Source of the DNA: JBCCBV01 sp039033855
GTDB taxonomy: Bacteria > Planctomycetota > Phycisphaerae > Phycisphaerales > Phycisphaeraceae
DNA: 64,000 nt
Reading direction: 5' to 3'
Assembly (NCBI GenBank): GCA_039033855.1
Contig: JBCCBV010000004.1
Span: 62,001-126,000 of the forward strand
The notes under the pieces were generated by a model. It searched no databases and was not told where the DNA came from. It saw only the letters and a list, made by a program, of their open reading frames with translations. Shown here one piece after another: positions 42,762-50,940 of this stretch. The position numbers and the translations under genes are program-made. How positions within the stretch are numbered: position 1 is the stretch's first letter; each line of letters begins with the position of its first letter.

Positions 42762-43801
42762 GCCGGCGTGTTGGCCGCCACCGCGGACCCGACCTTGGGC
42801 GCAACCCCTCCGACAGACCCAACCCCCCCGGCAGACCCGGCCGTCTCGGGCGCCGTCTTGGGCTCCGCCGCCGACGCCCGCCGGCTGCGCGGCGCGCGGA
42901 CGTGGCTGGCCAGGCCGAGCTTTTCGAGCAGCTTGATCTCGTAGTAGCTCAGGTCGAGCTCCCACCAGCGGTGCTGGTTCGACGCGCTGCCCTGGTCCTG
43001 GTGGTGGTTGTTGTGCCACCCCTCGCCGACGGTCAGCAGCGCTACCAGCCAGTTGTTGGTGCTGTGGTCTTTGCAGTCGTAGTTGCGGTAGCCGAACAGG
43101 TGGGTCAGCGAGTTCACCGACCAGGTGATGTGCCAAACCGCCACCGTGCGCACCAGCACGCCCCAGACCAGCAGGCTGAGGCCGAACTGCACGCCGCCCA
43201 TCCAGGCGCCGGTGACCGCCCAACCGATGGCGAGGCCCACGGCATAAATAACAATCGCGTGCAACGCGTACGCCGCCGGCGCTCGCCACTTGTCTTTCTC
43301 GAGCGCCATGTACCACGGGTCGGACAGCACGTCCTTGGCGTAGCGGTTGTAGTTCTCCATCGACTCGTGCTGGCGGTTGCGCACGACCAGCCAGCCGACG
43401 TGCGCCCACAAGAAGTGCACCAACGGCGAGTGCGGGTCGGGTTGCTCGTCCGAGCATTTGTGGTGGTAGCGGTGGGTGGCCACCCATCGGGCGGGGGTGT
43501 CCTGCATGCTGAACAGCGCCAGGTACACCAGGCCGTGCTCGATCCACTTGGGCGTGCGGAAGCTGCGGTGCGTCAGCAGCCGGTGGTAGCCGATGGTGAT
43601 GCCCTGGCCGAATACGTGCACGCCCAGCAGCATGACGATCAGCCCGGTCCAGCTGAACAGCCACGGCACGAACGCCAGCAACGCCAGGATGTGGATGCCC
43701 ACGATGGGGATCGCGTAGAGCCAGTAGATCGAGCCGGGCTCAACCGTGTCCGGAAGGGGCAGCCGTCCGGCCGGCACGCCCGTGTTGTGGTCTTTCTGCA
43801 T
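42758..43801 (-). CDS. Acyl-CoA/acyl-lipid delta-9-type fatty acid desaturase
   Basis: A 347-residue membrane di-iron enzyme. The three histidine boxes are HRLLTH (73-78), HRYHH (110-114) and HNNHH, with QDTPARWVATHRYHHK typical of stearoyl-type desaturases. About four transmembrane segments are present. It introduces a double bond in saturated acyl chains using O2 and an electron donor, and helps keep membranes fluid. The last 40 residues are Gly/Ala/Pro/Val-rich and look disordered. ATG 43801 is preferred over 43897. The gene stands alone on the minus strand; the next minus gene stops at 43830. Confidence 0.92.
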   Translation of the reverse strand: MQKDHNTGVPAGRLPLPDTVEPGSIYWLYAIPIVGIHILALLAFVPWLFSWTGLIVMLLGVHVFGQGITIGYHRLLTHRSFRTPKWIEHGLVYLALFSMQDTPARWVATHRYHHKCSDEQPDPHSPLVHFLWAHVGWLVVRNRQHESMENYNRYAKDVLSDPWYMALEKDKWRAPAAYALHAIVIYAVGLAIGWAVTGAWMGGVQFGLSLLVWGVLVRTVAVWHITWSVNSLTHLFGYRNYDCKDHSTNNWLVALLTVGEGWHNNHHQDQGSASNQHRWWELDLSYYEIKLLEKLGLASHVRAPRSRRASAAEPKTAPETAGSAGGVGSVGGVAPKVGSAVAANTPA

Positions 43802-43829
43802 TGTCTTTGAGCATAGCCGGGCCGGGTGG

Positions 43830-45374
43830 CTACGGCCGGTTTTTCGGCCCGCCCGACTTCCACACCGGGTCGTGGTGCGACTCGCTGGCCGAAGCAAACC
43901 ACCGGGTCAGCGTCATCTTTTGGCGGGTGTAGAAATGCACGCCCTCGGTCCCCTGGATGTGCAGGTCGCCGAAGAACGACTGATTCCACCCGGTAAACGG
44001 CAGCCAGGCCATGGGCGCGGGCACGCCCACGTTCACGCCGATCATCCCGGCGTTGAACCGCCGTTTGAACTCCCGCGCCGCGTGGCCGTTGTTGGTGAAG
44101 ATCGACGCCCCGTTGCCGTATGGGCACCGCTTGCCCACGTCGATGGCGGACTCCAGGTCGTCGACCCGCACCACCGACAGCACCGGGCCGAAGATCTCGT
44201 CCTTCCAGAGCGACATGTCGGGCGTCACCCGGTCCACGACGGACGGGCCGAGCAGGAAGGCGTCGCCCGCGTCGACCGACCGGCCGTCGAGCGCGACGCT
44301 GGCGCCTTGTTCTTGAGCGATATCCAGATACCCCGCCACGCGGTCGCGGTGGCCGGCGTTGATCAGCGGGCCCATCTGCGCGTCGTCGTTGCCGTCGGTC
44401 GGCGCGGTGTCGATGGTCTGGCCGTAGTCGACCAGGCGCTCGACCAGCGCGTCGCCCACGCCGCCCGCGGCGAGCGCCACGCTCCCGGCCATGCAGCGCT
44501 GACCGGCGCAGCCGAACGCCGACGCCGAAAGCGCCTTCACGGCCTGGTCCAAATCGGCGTCGGGCAGGATGATCAGGTGGTTCTTCGCCCCGCCGGCCGC
44601 TTGCACCCGCTTGCCCATCGACGTGCCGGTGGTGTAGACGTGCTTGGCGACGTTGGTCGACCCGACGAACGAAATCGCCGCGACGTCGGGGTGGGCCAGC
44701 AGCGCGTCGACCATGGGCTTGCCGCCGTGCACCAGGTTGAGCACGCCGTCGGGCAGGCCCGCGTCGACCAGGAGTTCGACCAGGCGTACCGCCGAGAGCG
44801 GCACCTTCTCACTCGGCTTCAGGACAAACGTGTTGCCGCACGCCAGCGCGATCGGGAACATCCACAGCGGGACCATGTTCGGAAAGTTGTACGGGGTGAT
44901 GCCCACGCACACGCCTACCGGGTGGCGGTTGGTTTCGCCATCGACCCCGCGGGCGAGCTGGGGGAACGTGTCGCCGGCTAATAGCGCGGGGACCGAGCAG
45001 GCGTATTCGACCATTTCCAAGCCGCGTTGGACCTCGGCTTTGGCCTCGGCGTAGGTTTTGCCGTGCTCGCGCGTGACCAGCCGGGCGAGTTCGTCGAAGT
45101 GGGTTTCGACCTTTTGGCGGTAGGCGAACATCAGGCGGGCGCGTTCGACCGCGGGCGTTTCCGACCACGCCGGCAACGCTTGGAGGGCCGCGCGCACCGC
45201 GGCGTCGGCCGACTCGGCTTCGGCCAGCGGGACCCGGGCGATCGCCTGGCCGGTCGAAGGGTTGAACACCGGGCTCGACGCGTCGGCCGGGGCCACGGCC
45301 CAGTCGCCGCCGATCCGCTGAGGAACGTCGAAAACGCCAGGCACGGCGGGGGCAGTCAGGGTGGCGGGGCTCAT
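43830..45374 (-). CDS. mmsA: CoA-acylating (methyl)malonate-semialdehyde dehydrogenase
   Basis: A 514-residue aldehyde dehydrogenase. The motifs GVCVGITPYNFPNMVPLWMFPIALACGNTFVLKPSEK, EHGKTYAEAKAEVQRGLE, the catalytic Cys in FGCAGQRCMAG, and SLWKDEIFGPVLS identify the MmsA/IolA class, which forms acetyl- or propionyl-CoA with release of CO2. In this neighbourhood it probably oxidises malonate semialdehyde made from beta-alanine, the last step of pyrimidine degradation. ATG 45374 is used. It is divergent from the ureidopropionase gene, with about 200 bp between them. Confidence 0.92.
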   Translation of the reverse strand: MSPATLTAPAVPGVFDVPQRIGGDWAVAPADASSPVFNPSTGQAIARVPLAEAESADAAVRAALQALPAWSETPAVERARLMFAYRQKVETHFDELARLVTREHGKTYAEAKAEVQRGLEMVEYACSVPALLAGDTFPQLARGVDGETNRHPVGVCVGITPYNFPNMVPLWMFPIALACGNTFVLKPSEKVPLSAVRLVELLVDAGLPDGVLNLVHGGKPMVDALLAHPDVAAISFVGSTNVAKHVYTTGTSMGKRVQAAGGAKNHLIILPDADLDQAVKALSASAFGCAGQRCMAGSVALAAGGVGDALVERLVDYGQTIDTAPTDGNDDAQMGPLINAGHRDRVAGYLDIAQEQGASVALDGRSVDAGDAFLLGPSVVDRVTPDMSLWKDEIFGPVLSVVRVDDLESAIDVGKRCPYGNGASIFTNNGHAAREFKRRFNAGMIGVNVGVPAPMAWLPFTGWNQSFFGDLHIQGTEGVHFYTRQKMTLTRWFASASESHHDPVWKSGGPKNRP

Positions 45375-45580
45375 CGCGGCAGATTCCAACAAAGGGCCGG
45401 CGGCCCGGAACCACCGCTTACACAAGATGCAAAAGGCGTCGGAGCCGGGCGTCGCCCGACCCGCGCTGGCGTTGGCACGCCAATCGGATACCCTAGGCGA
45501 TTCGGCCTGTTTCGCCTACTCCGCTCCGACCACCGTCTCAACCGGCCCTTCGCCCACCCTCTTGCAGGGAGTGTTTGCCC

Positions 45581-46453
45581 ATGCCCAGAATCGTCCGCGG
45601 CGCCCTTATCCAAGCCACCCTCTGCGAGCCGGTCACCTCCGGCGTCGAGAAGGTCAAGCAGGCCATGATCGACAAGCACGTCGAGCTCATCGCCCAGGCC
45701 GCGGAGAAAGGCGCCCAAGTTTGCTGCCTGCAAGAGCTTTTCTACGGCCCGTACTTCTGCGCCGAGCAAGACGCCAAGTGGTACAGCCTGACCGAGCCCG
45801 TGCCCGACGGCCCGACCACCAGGCTCATGATGGAGCTGGCCAAGAAGCACAACATGGTCATGGTCGTACCCATGTACGAAGAAGACCTGCCCGGCGTGTA
45901 CTACAACACCGCCTCGGTCATCGACGCCGACGGGACCTACCTCGGCAAGTTCCGCAAGATCCATATTCCCCACTGCGACCCCGGTTTTTGGGAGAAGTAT
46001 TACTTCCGCCCCGGCAACCTGGGGTACCCGGTGTTCGACACCAAGGTCGGCAAGGTGGGCGTGTACATCTGCTACGACCGGCACTTCCCCGACGGTGCCC
46101 GCTGCCTGGGGCTCAACGGCGCCGAGATCGTCTTCAACCCCAGCGCCACCGTTGCGGGTTTGAGCGAATACCTGTGGAAGCTCGAGCAGCCGGCCCACGC
46201 CGTGGCCAACCAGTACTTCGTCGGCGCCATCAACCGCCCGGGGTGGGAAGAGCCCTGGCGCACCGGCGAGTTCTACGGCCAGTCGTACTTCTGCGACCCG
46301 CGCGGCCAGATGCTTTCGGTGAGCGACAAACGCACCGAGGACGACATCGTCATCGCCGACATGGACCTCGACCTGATCCGCGAGGTGCGCAACACCTGGC
46401 AGTTCTTCCGCGACCGTCGACCCGAAACCTACGACGCCATCACGGCCCCGTAA
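45581..46453 (+). CDS. Beta-ureidopropionase (N-carbamoyl-beta-alanine amidohydrolase)
   Basis: A 290-residue nitrilase-superfamily enzyme with the E-K-C triad: E52 in CLQELFYGPYFC, K126 in GKFRKIHIPH and C164 in YICYDRHFP. AINRPGWEEPWRTGEFYG and the length fit N-carbamoyl-beta-alanine/putrescine amidohydrolases. It releases CO2 and NH3 from carbamoyl-beta-alanine. The next genes encode the upstream steps, which supports the beta-alanine assignment over carbamoylputrescine. AGGGAG at 45566 favours ATG 45581 over TTG 45575. Confidence 0.9.
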   Translation: MPRIVRGALIQATLCEPVTSGVEKVKQAMIDKHVELIAQAAEKGAQVCCLQELFYGPYFCAEQDAKWYSLTEPVPDGPTTRLMMELAKKHNMVMVVPMYEEDLPGVYYNTASVIDADGTYLGKFRKIHIPHCDPGFWEKYYFRPGNLGYPVFDTKVGKVGVYICYDRHFPDGARCLGLNGAEIVFNPSATVAGLSEYLWKLEQPAHAVANQYFVGAINRPGWEEPWRTGEFYGQSYFCDPRGQMLSVSDKRTEDDIVIADMDLDLIREVRNTWQFFRDRRPETYDAITAP

Positions 46454-46464
46454 GTTTGAGAGTA

Positions 46465-46613
46465 TTTAGACGGGACAAACAGGATGAGCGGGATGCAGAA
46501 AAGCGAAATGAGCCAAAGCGCGTCGAAGTGTACTGGGTCGATTCTTGCAGGCGGCCTTGCTCGATTGGCCACGCTTATCTGTCATCCAGTCCATCGTGTG
46601 CATCCTGTCTAAA
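46465..46613. repeat. Dispersed inverted-repeat element, copy 1
   Basis: The left arm (46465-46498) begins TTTAGACGGG and has ACAGGATG and GGGATG units. The right arm (46579-46613) is the imperfect inverse, CATCC...CATCCTGTCTAAA. About 80 bp lie between. It ends 8 bp before the permease start. The same GGATG/CATCC language recurs at 48194-48346. Confidence 0.7.
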
Positions 46614-46621
46614 GCAAGCCC

Positions 46622-48205
46622 ATGCCTATGGCTCCGTCTTCGCAGATGCTCTACGGCCTGAACGACAAGCCGCCCCTGGGGCGCTCGTCGGTGCTTGGCC
46701 TACAGCACGTTCTGACGATGTTCGGATCGACCGTAGCGGTGCCGCTGCTGTTCGGCCCGAAGCTCTGGCCCGTGGTCGAAGGCCTGCCCGAGGCGGTCGC
46801 GGCCGACCTGGCCGTACGGCAACAAGCCAACATCGCGCTGCTCATCTCCAGCGTCATGCTGTGCTCGGGCGTGGCGACGCTGATCCAGACCACGTTCGGC
46901 TCGCGTTTGCCCATCATCCAAGGGGTGAGCTTTTCGTTTATCGCGGCGTTCGGCGGGATCATCTCCACCACGCTGAGCGCCAACCCGGTCGACTGGGCCG
47001 CTGCCACCGCGCCGGGGGGCGACCTCGGCGCCGCCATCGCCGCATGGCAGGACAACGGTGCCATGGGCATGCGCACCATCGCCGGCGCGATCCTCATCGG
47101 CGGGGTGCTCGAAGCGGTCATCGGCTTCACCGGGCTCATGGGCGCGGTGCGCCGCGTGCTTTCGCCCGTGGTGGTTGGGCCGGTGATCATGCTGATCGGC
47201 TTGGCGCTCTATCAGTTCGGGGCGCCGTTCGCCGCGTCGAACTGGCCCATCTCGATCTTGACCATGACGCTGATCACGGTCTTCGCGCTGGTCTTATCGC
47301 GGCACATACGGCTGTTCAAGCTGTTCCCGATGCTGCTGGCGATCGTGGGGGCGGTATCGGTTTGCGTGATGGTGGGCGCCTTGGGTTGGATCGGCGCCGA
47401 CGACCCGGCCCGGGTGAGCCTGGACGCGTATCAGCAGGCCGAAACGCTCCGCACCGGCTCGGTGTTCCTGCCTTGGGGGGCGCCCGAGTTCACCGCCGCG
47501 GCGATCGTGGCCGTGCTCGCCGGTTACCTGGCGTCGATGATCGAGAGTTTTGGCGATTACCACGCCTGCAAGCAGATGGCCGACGGCACCGACCCCACGC
47601 CCGCCGAGGTGTCGCGCGGCATCGGTTGCGAGGGCGTGGCCTGCTCGATCACCGGCATGCTGGGCGGGTTTAGTTCGACCAGCTATTCCGAGAACATCGG
47701 CCTGGTGGGCCTGACCCGGGTCGGCTCGCGCTACGTGGTGCAAATCGGCGCGGTGTTCCTGGTCCTGCTAGGGCTGTTCGGCAAGTTTGGCGCGCTGGCG
47801 GCGGCGATCCCCCAGCCGGTCGTCGGCGGGCTGTACTGCACGATGTTCGGGCTGATCGCAGCGGTGGGCGTGCGGCAGTTCGCCCGGGCCGACCTGACCA
47901 GCGACCGCAACCTGTTCATCGGCGGGTTTGCGCTGTTCATGGGCCTGAGCGTGCCTTACTACTTCCAGACCGGCGGGTCCGACGCGATCAACGGCGCACT
48001 GCCCGGCTGGGCCGCGGGCGTGGCGATTGCGCTGGGGACTACCGGCATGGCCGTGGCCGCGATCCTCGGGCTCTTCCTCGACAACCTGATCCCCGGCGAC
48101 GCCCAGGAGCGCGGCCTGGCGCCTCGAACGCCCCGACCCAGCCTCCTGATCCCCGAAGCCGACGACGTCGATGTGGAAGCGCAGACAGAAAGTGAGACAG
48201 GATGA
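46622..48205 (+). CDS. NCS2-family nucleobase permease (uracil/xanthine type)
   Basis: A 527-residue transporter with about 12-14 helices. It has LGLQHVLTMFGSTVAVPLLFGP, LPIIQGVSFSFIAAFG, LASMIESFGDYHACKQM and the NAT signature-like region GGFSSTSYSENIGLVGLTRVGSRYVVQ, where the conserved Glu and Asn sit. NCS2 proteins import uracil, xanthine or uric acid with H+ or Na+. Set between pyrimidine degradation genes, uracil or thymine uptake is the best guess; xanthine is possible given the purine genes further on. Its last codons (GAG ACA GGA TGA) lie in an arm of the second repeat element, so the C terminus may have been changed by insertion. Confidence 0.9.
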   Translation: MPMAPSSQMLYGLNDKPPLGRSSVLGLQHVLTMFGSTVAVPLLFGPKLWPVVEGLPEAVAADLAVRQQANIALLISSVMLCSGVATLIQTTFGSRLPIIQGVSFSFIAAFGGIISTTLSANPVDWAAATAPGGDLGAAIAAWQDNGAMGMRTIAGAILIGGVLEAVIGFTGLMGAVRRVLSPVVVGPVIMLIGLALYQFGAPFAASNWPISILTMTLITVFALVLSRHIRLFKLFPMLLAIVGAVSVCVMVGALGWIGADDPARVSLDAYQQAETLRTGSVFLPWGAPEFTAAAIVAVLAGYLASMIESFGDYHACKQMADGTDPTPAEVSRGIGCEGVACSITGMLGGFSSTSYSENIGLVGLTRVGSRYVVQIGAVFLVLLGLFGKFGALAAAIPQPVVGGLYCTMFGLIAAVGVRQFARADLTSDRNLFIGGFALFMGLSVPYYFQTGGSDAINGALPGWAAGVAIALGTTGMAVAAILGLFLDNLIPGDAQERGLAPRTPRPSLLIPEADDVDVEAQTESETG

Positions 48206-48346
48206 ACCAAATGAACAGGATCAGAAAAGAGTCGGTACATGTCTGAGCGAAACGTTAAACCCGCACCCAAGCACGGTGGTGATCCCATGCGGACCATCTG
48301 CGTGAGACGCCCTCTGCATCCTGATCATCCAGCCCATCCCGTCAAA
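48194..48346. repeat. Dispersed inverted-repeat element, copy 2
   Basis: The left arm (48194-48224) is GAGACAGGATG... AACAGGATCAG. The right arm (48314-48346) is CTGCATCCTGATCATCC... CCCGTCAAA. The arms are imperfect inverses with a central part of about 90 bp. The left arm supplies the stop codon of the permease gene. Confidence 0.7.
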
Positions 48347-48367
48347 ACTCTTCGGTGAGAACGCATC

Positions 48368-49747
48368 ATGCTTGAAGCCAAAACCGTCTCGCTCCCGCAA
48401 TGCGACCACCAGCCACGGCCTTACGACGGCCCGGCCCGGTCGGAGGTCGTCGCCCTGCGGCAGCAGTACGTCAACCCCGGCGTGCTGACGTATTACCGCG
48501 AACCGCTCATGCTTGTGGAAGGCCACATGCAGTACCTGTGGGACGAAACGGGCAGGCGGTACCTCGACGCCTTCGCCGGGATCGTGACCGTGAGCGTGGG
48601 TCACTGCCACCCGCACGTGGCCGAGGCCGTCCGCGAGCAGGCTGGCACACTGCAGCACGCCACGACGATTTACCTGCACCCCACGCTGCCGCGCTTCGCC
48701 GAAAAGCTGGCGTCGAAGATGCCCACGAACCCGGCCGGGGCGCCGCTCGACAAAACCTACTTCACCAACTCGGGCAGCGAGGCCAACGAGCTTGCCGTGC
48801 TGATGGCTCGCGAGTTCACCGGGCGGCACGACGTGGTGGCCCTGCGCAACGGCTACCACGGCGGGACGCCCACCACCATGGGCATGACGGCGCACGGCAC
48901 GTGGAAGTTCCCCGCCAACCGCGCCTCGGGCGTCCACCACACCCACGCCGGCTACTGCTACCGCTGCCCCTACGGGCTCGAGTACCCGTCGTGCGATCTT
49001 AAGTGCGCCCATGATCTTGAGAACGTCATCGCCTACCAGACGCCGGGCGAGGTGGCCTGCTTCATCGGCGAGCCGATCCAAGGCGTGGGCGGCGCGGTGG
49101 TTCCGCCTAAGGAATACTTCGGCATCGTCTACGACATCGTCCGCAAGCACGGCGGGCTCTGCGTGGCCGACGAGGTTCAGGGCGGCTTCGGGCGCACGGG
49201 CGAGCACTACTGGGCTCACCAGCACTACGGCGTGAAGCCGGATTTTGTCACGATGGCCAAGGGCATCGGCAACGGGGCGCCCCTCGCGGCGGTCACCACC
49301 ACCGCCGACGTGGCCCAGACGATGACCCGGCGGATCCATTTCAACACCTACGGCGGCAACCCGGTGTCCATGGCGTCGGGCCTGGCCACCATGGAAGTCA
49401 TCGACGCCGAGGGCATCCAACAGAACGCCAAAGAGATCGGCGTGTACCTCAAGCAAGGCCTGCTCGAGCTGCAAGACAAGCACGCGCTCATCGGCGACGT
49501 GCGCGGCATGGGCCTGATGCTCGGCGTCGAGCTGGTGACCGACCGCAAGGCCAAAACCCCCGCCTCCGCCGAGGCCGCCGAGCTGATGGAACTCACCAAG
49601 CAGCGCGGGCTGATCCTGGGCAAGGGCGGGCTGTACGGCAACACGATGCGCATCAAACCCCCCATGTGCTTGAATCGCGACGACGCGGCCTTCCTGCTGG
49701 CCGTGATCGACGAATGCCTGACCGAGATTGAAGACAAGAGGAGCTAA
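48368..49747 (+). CDS. Class III aminotransferase (AGXT2-like, probable beta-alanine transaminase)
   Basis: A 459-residue PLP enzyme. The motifs TYFTNSGSEANELA, NGYHGGTPTTMGMTAH, CFIGEPIQGVGGAV, VADEVQGGFGRTG, and the PLP lysine in TMAKGIGNGAP (K298) place it with AGXT2-like transaminases. AGXT2 handles alanine, glyoxylate and beta-aminoisobutyrate. In this operon it probably converts beta-alanine to malonate semialdehyde. An unusual YCYRCPYGLEYPSCDLKC segment has four cysteines. It is followed 5 nt later by preA. Confidence 0.9.
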   Translation: MLEAKTVSLPQCDHQPRPYDGPARSEVVALRQQYVNPGVLTYYREPLMLVEGHMQYLWDETGRRYLDAFAGIVTVSVGHCHPHVAEAVREQAGTLQHATTIYLHPTLPRFAEKLASKMPTNPAGAPLDKTYFTNSGSEANELAVLMAREFTGRHDVVALRNGYHGGTPTTMGMTAHGTWKFPANRASGVHHTHAGYCYRCPYGLEYPSCDLKCAHDLENVIAYQTPGEVACFIGEPIQGVGGAVVPPKEYFGIVYDIVRKHGGLCVADEVQGGFGRTGEHYWAHQHYGVKPDFVTMAKGIGNGAPLAAVTTTADVAQTMTRRIHFNTYGGNPVSMASGLATMEVIDAEGIQQNAKEIGVYLKQGLLELQDKHALIGDVRGMGLMLGVELVTDRKAKTPASAEAAELMELTKQRGLILGKGGLYGNTMRIKPPMCLNRDDAAFLLAVIDECLTEIEDKRS

Positions 49748-49752
49748 CACCT

Positions 49753-50922
49753 ATGCCAACACTGCAAACCACCGTTGACGGCGTCGTCTTCCCCAACCCT
49801 TATGTCATCGGCTCGGGCCCTCCCGGGACGAACCGCAAGGTCATCGGCAAGGCCTTCGACGAGGGCTGGGGCGGCGTCATCGCCAAAACCGTCTCTCTCG
49901 ACGCCTCCAAGGTCATCAACGTGGCGCCGCGCTACGGCAAGCTGACCGGCGTAAACAAGAAAGAGGTCTTCGGCTGGGAGAACATCGAGCTCATCGCCAC
50001 GACCTCTTTCGAGGACTGGCTCGACGACTTTAAGGCGCTCAAAGACGCCTACCCCGATCGCCCGCTGATCGCGTCGATCATGGAGGAGTTCAACAAGGAC
50101 GCCTGGATCGAGATCACCGAGCGTTGCCAAGACGCCGGCGTCGACGCGTTCGAGCTCAACTTCTCCTGCCCGCACGGCCTGCCCGAGCGCAAGATGGGTG
50201 CGGCCATGGGCGAGAACCCCGAAATCCTCGAAGAGGCCACCGGCTGGGTGATGGGGGCCGCGAAGATCCCCGTGTGGGCCAAGATGACCCCCAACGTCAC
50301 CCGCATCGAAGAGCCCACCCGCGCCGCGCTGCGGGCCGGCGCCCACGGCGTGAGCGCCATCAACACCATCCGCAGCGTGATCGGCGTCGACCTGAAAACG
50401 CTGCGGCCCATGCCCACGGTCGAGGGTTACACCACGCCGGGCGGGTATTCGTCGGTGGCGGTCCGGCCCATCGCCCTGCGCATGGTCATGGAGATCGCCA
50501 CGCTCATCCGCGAAGAGTTCGAAGGCGGACGGACCATCTCCGGCATCGGCGGGGTCGAAACCGGCGAGGACGCGGCCCAATTCATCCTGCTCGGCGCCGA
50601 CACGGTTCAGGTGTGCACCGGCGTCATGAAGATGGGCTACAAGATGGTCAAGCCCATGATCGAGCAGTTGCTCGGCTTCATGGAGACCCACGGCTTTGAG
50701 ACGCTCGACGACTTCAAGGGCCACGCCCTGCCCTACTTCACCACCCACGCCGAGCTGGTCCGCATGCAGGCCGAAGCACGCGAGAAGAAGCGGGCCGCCG
50801 AGGCCGAGCGCGTCGCCAAGAAGGAGGCCGCCAAGGCCGCGGAGAAGGCCGGCATCACCATCGACGACAAGTGGGACGGCGACGACTTCGTCCAGCAATC
50901 CGAAGACCTGGTCAGCCAATAA
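49753..50922 (+). CDS. preA: Dihydropyrimidine dehydrogenase PreA subunit lacking its ferredoxin domain
   Basis: A 389-residue FMN-barrel enzyme. PNPYVIGSGPPG, GWGGVIAKTVSLD, the catalytic Cys in FELNFSCPHG (C139), KMTPNV, AINTI and GIGGVETGEDA match PreA/dihydroorotate dehydrogenase relatives. E. coli PreA ends in a two-cluster ferredoxin domain; here no CxxCxxC exists, and the C terminus is a charged Lys/Ala/Glu helix (about 330-365) and an acidic tail. It would reduce uracil or thymine to the dihydro form, but the electron partner (PreT or other) is not in the window. GAGGAG precedes ATG 49753; hydA follows at 18 nt. Confidence 0.88.
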   Translation: MPTLQTTVDGVVFPNPYVIGSGPPGTNRKVIGKAFDEGWGGVIAKTVSLDASKVINVAPRYGKLTGVNKKEVFGWENIELIATTSFEDWLDDFKALKDAYPDRPLIASIMEEFNKDAWIEITERCQDAGVDAFELNFSCPHGLPERKMGAAMGENPEILEEATGWVMGAAKIPVWAKMTPNVTRIEEPTRAALRAGAHGVSAINTIRSVIGVDLKTLRPMPTVEGYTTPGGYSSVAVRPIALRMVMEIATLIREEFEGGRTISGIGGVETGEDAAQFILLGADTVQVCTGVMKMGYKMVKPMIEQLLGFMETHGFETLDDFKGHALPYFTTHAELVRMQAEAREKKRAAEAERVAKKEAAKAAEKAGITIDDKWDGDDFVQQSEDLVSQ

Positions 50923-50940
50923 GGCGAGGAGCAAACGCTC

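Noticed and set aside
46465..48346. Composite transposon carrying the permease
   Set aside because: No transposase gene or clear target-site duplication is seen; the arms are imperfect and short, so only a dispersed repeat is claimed.
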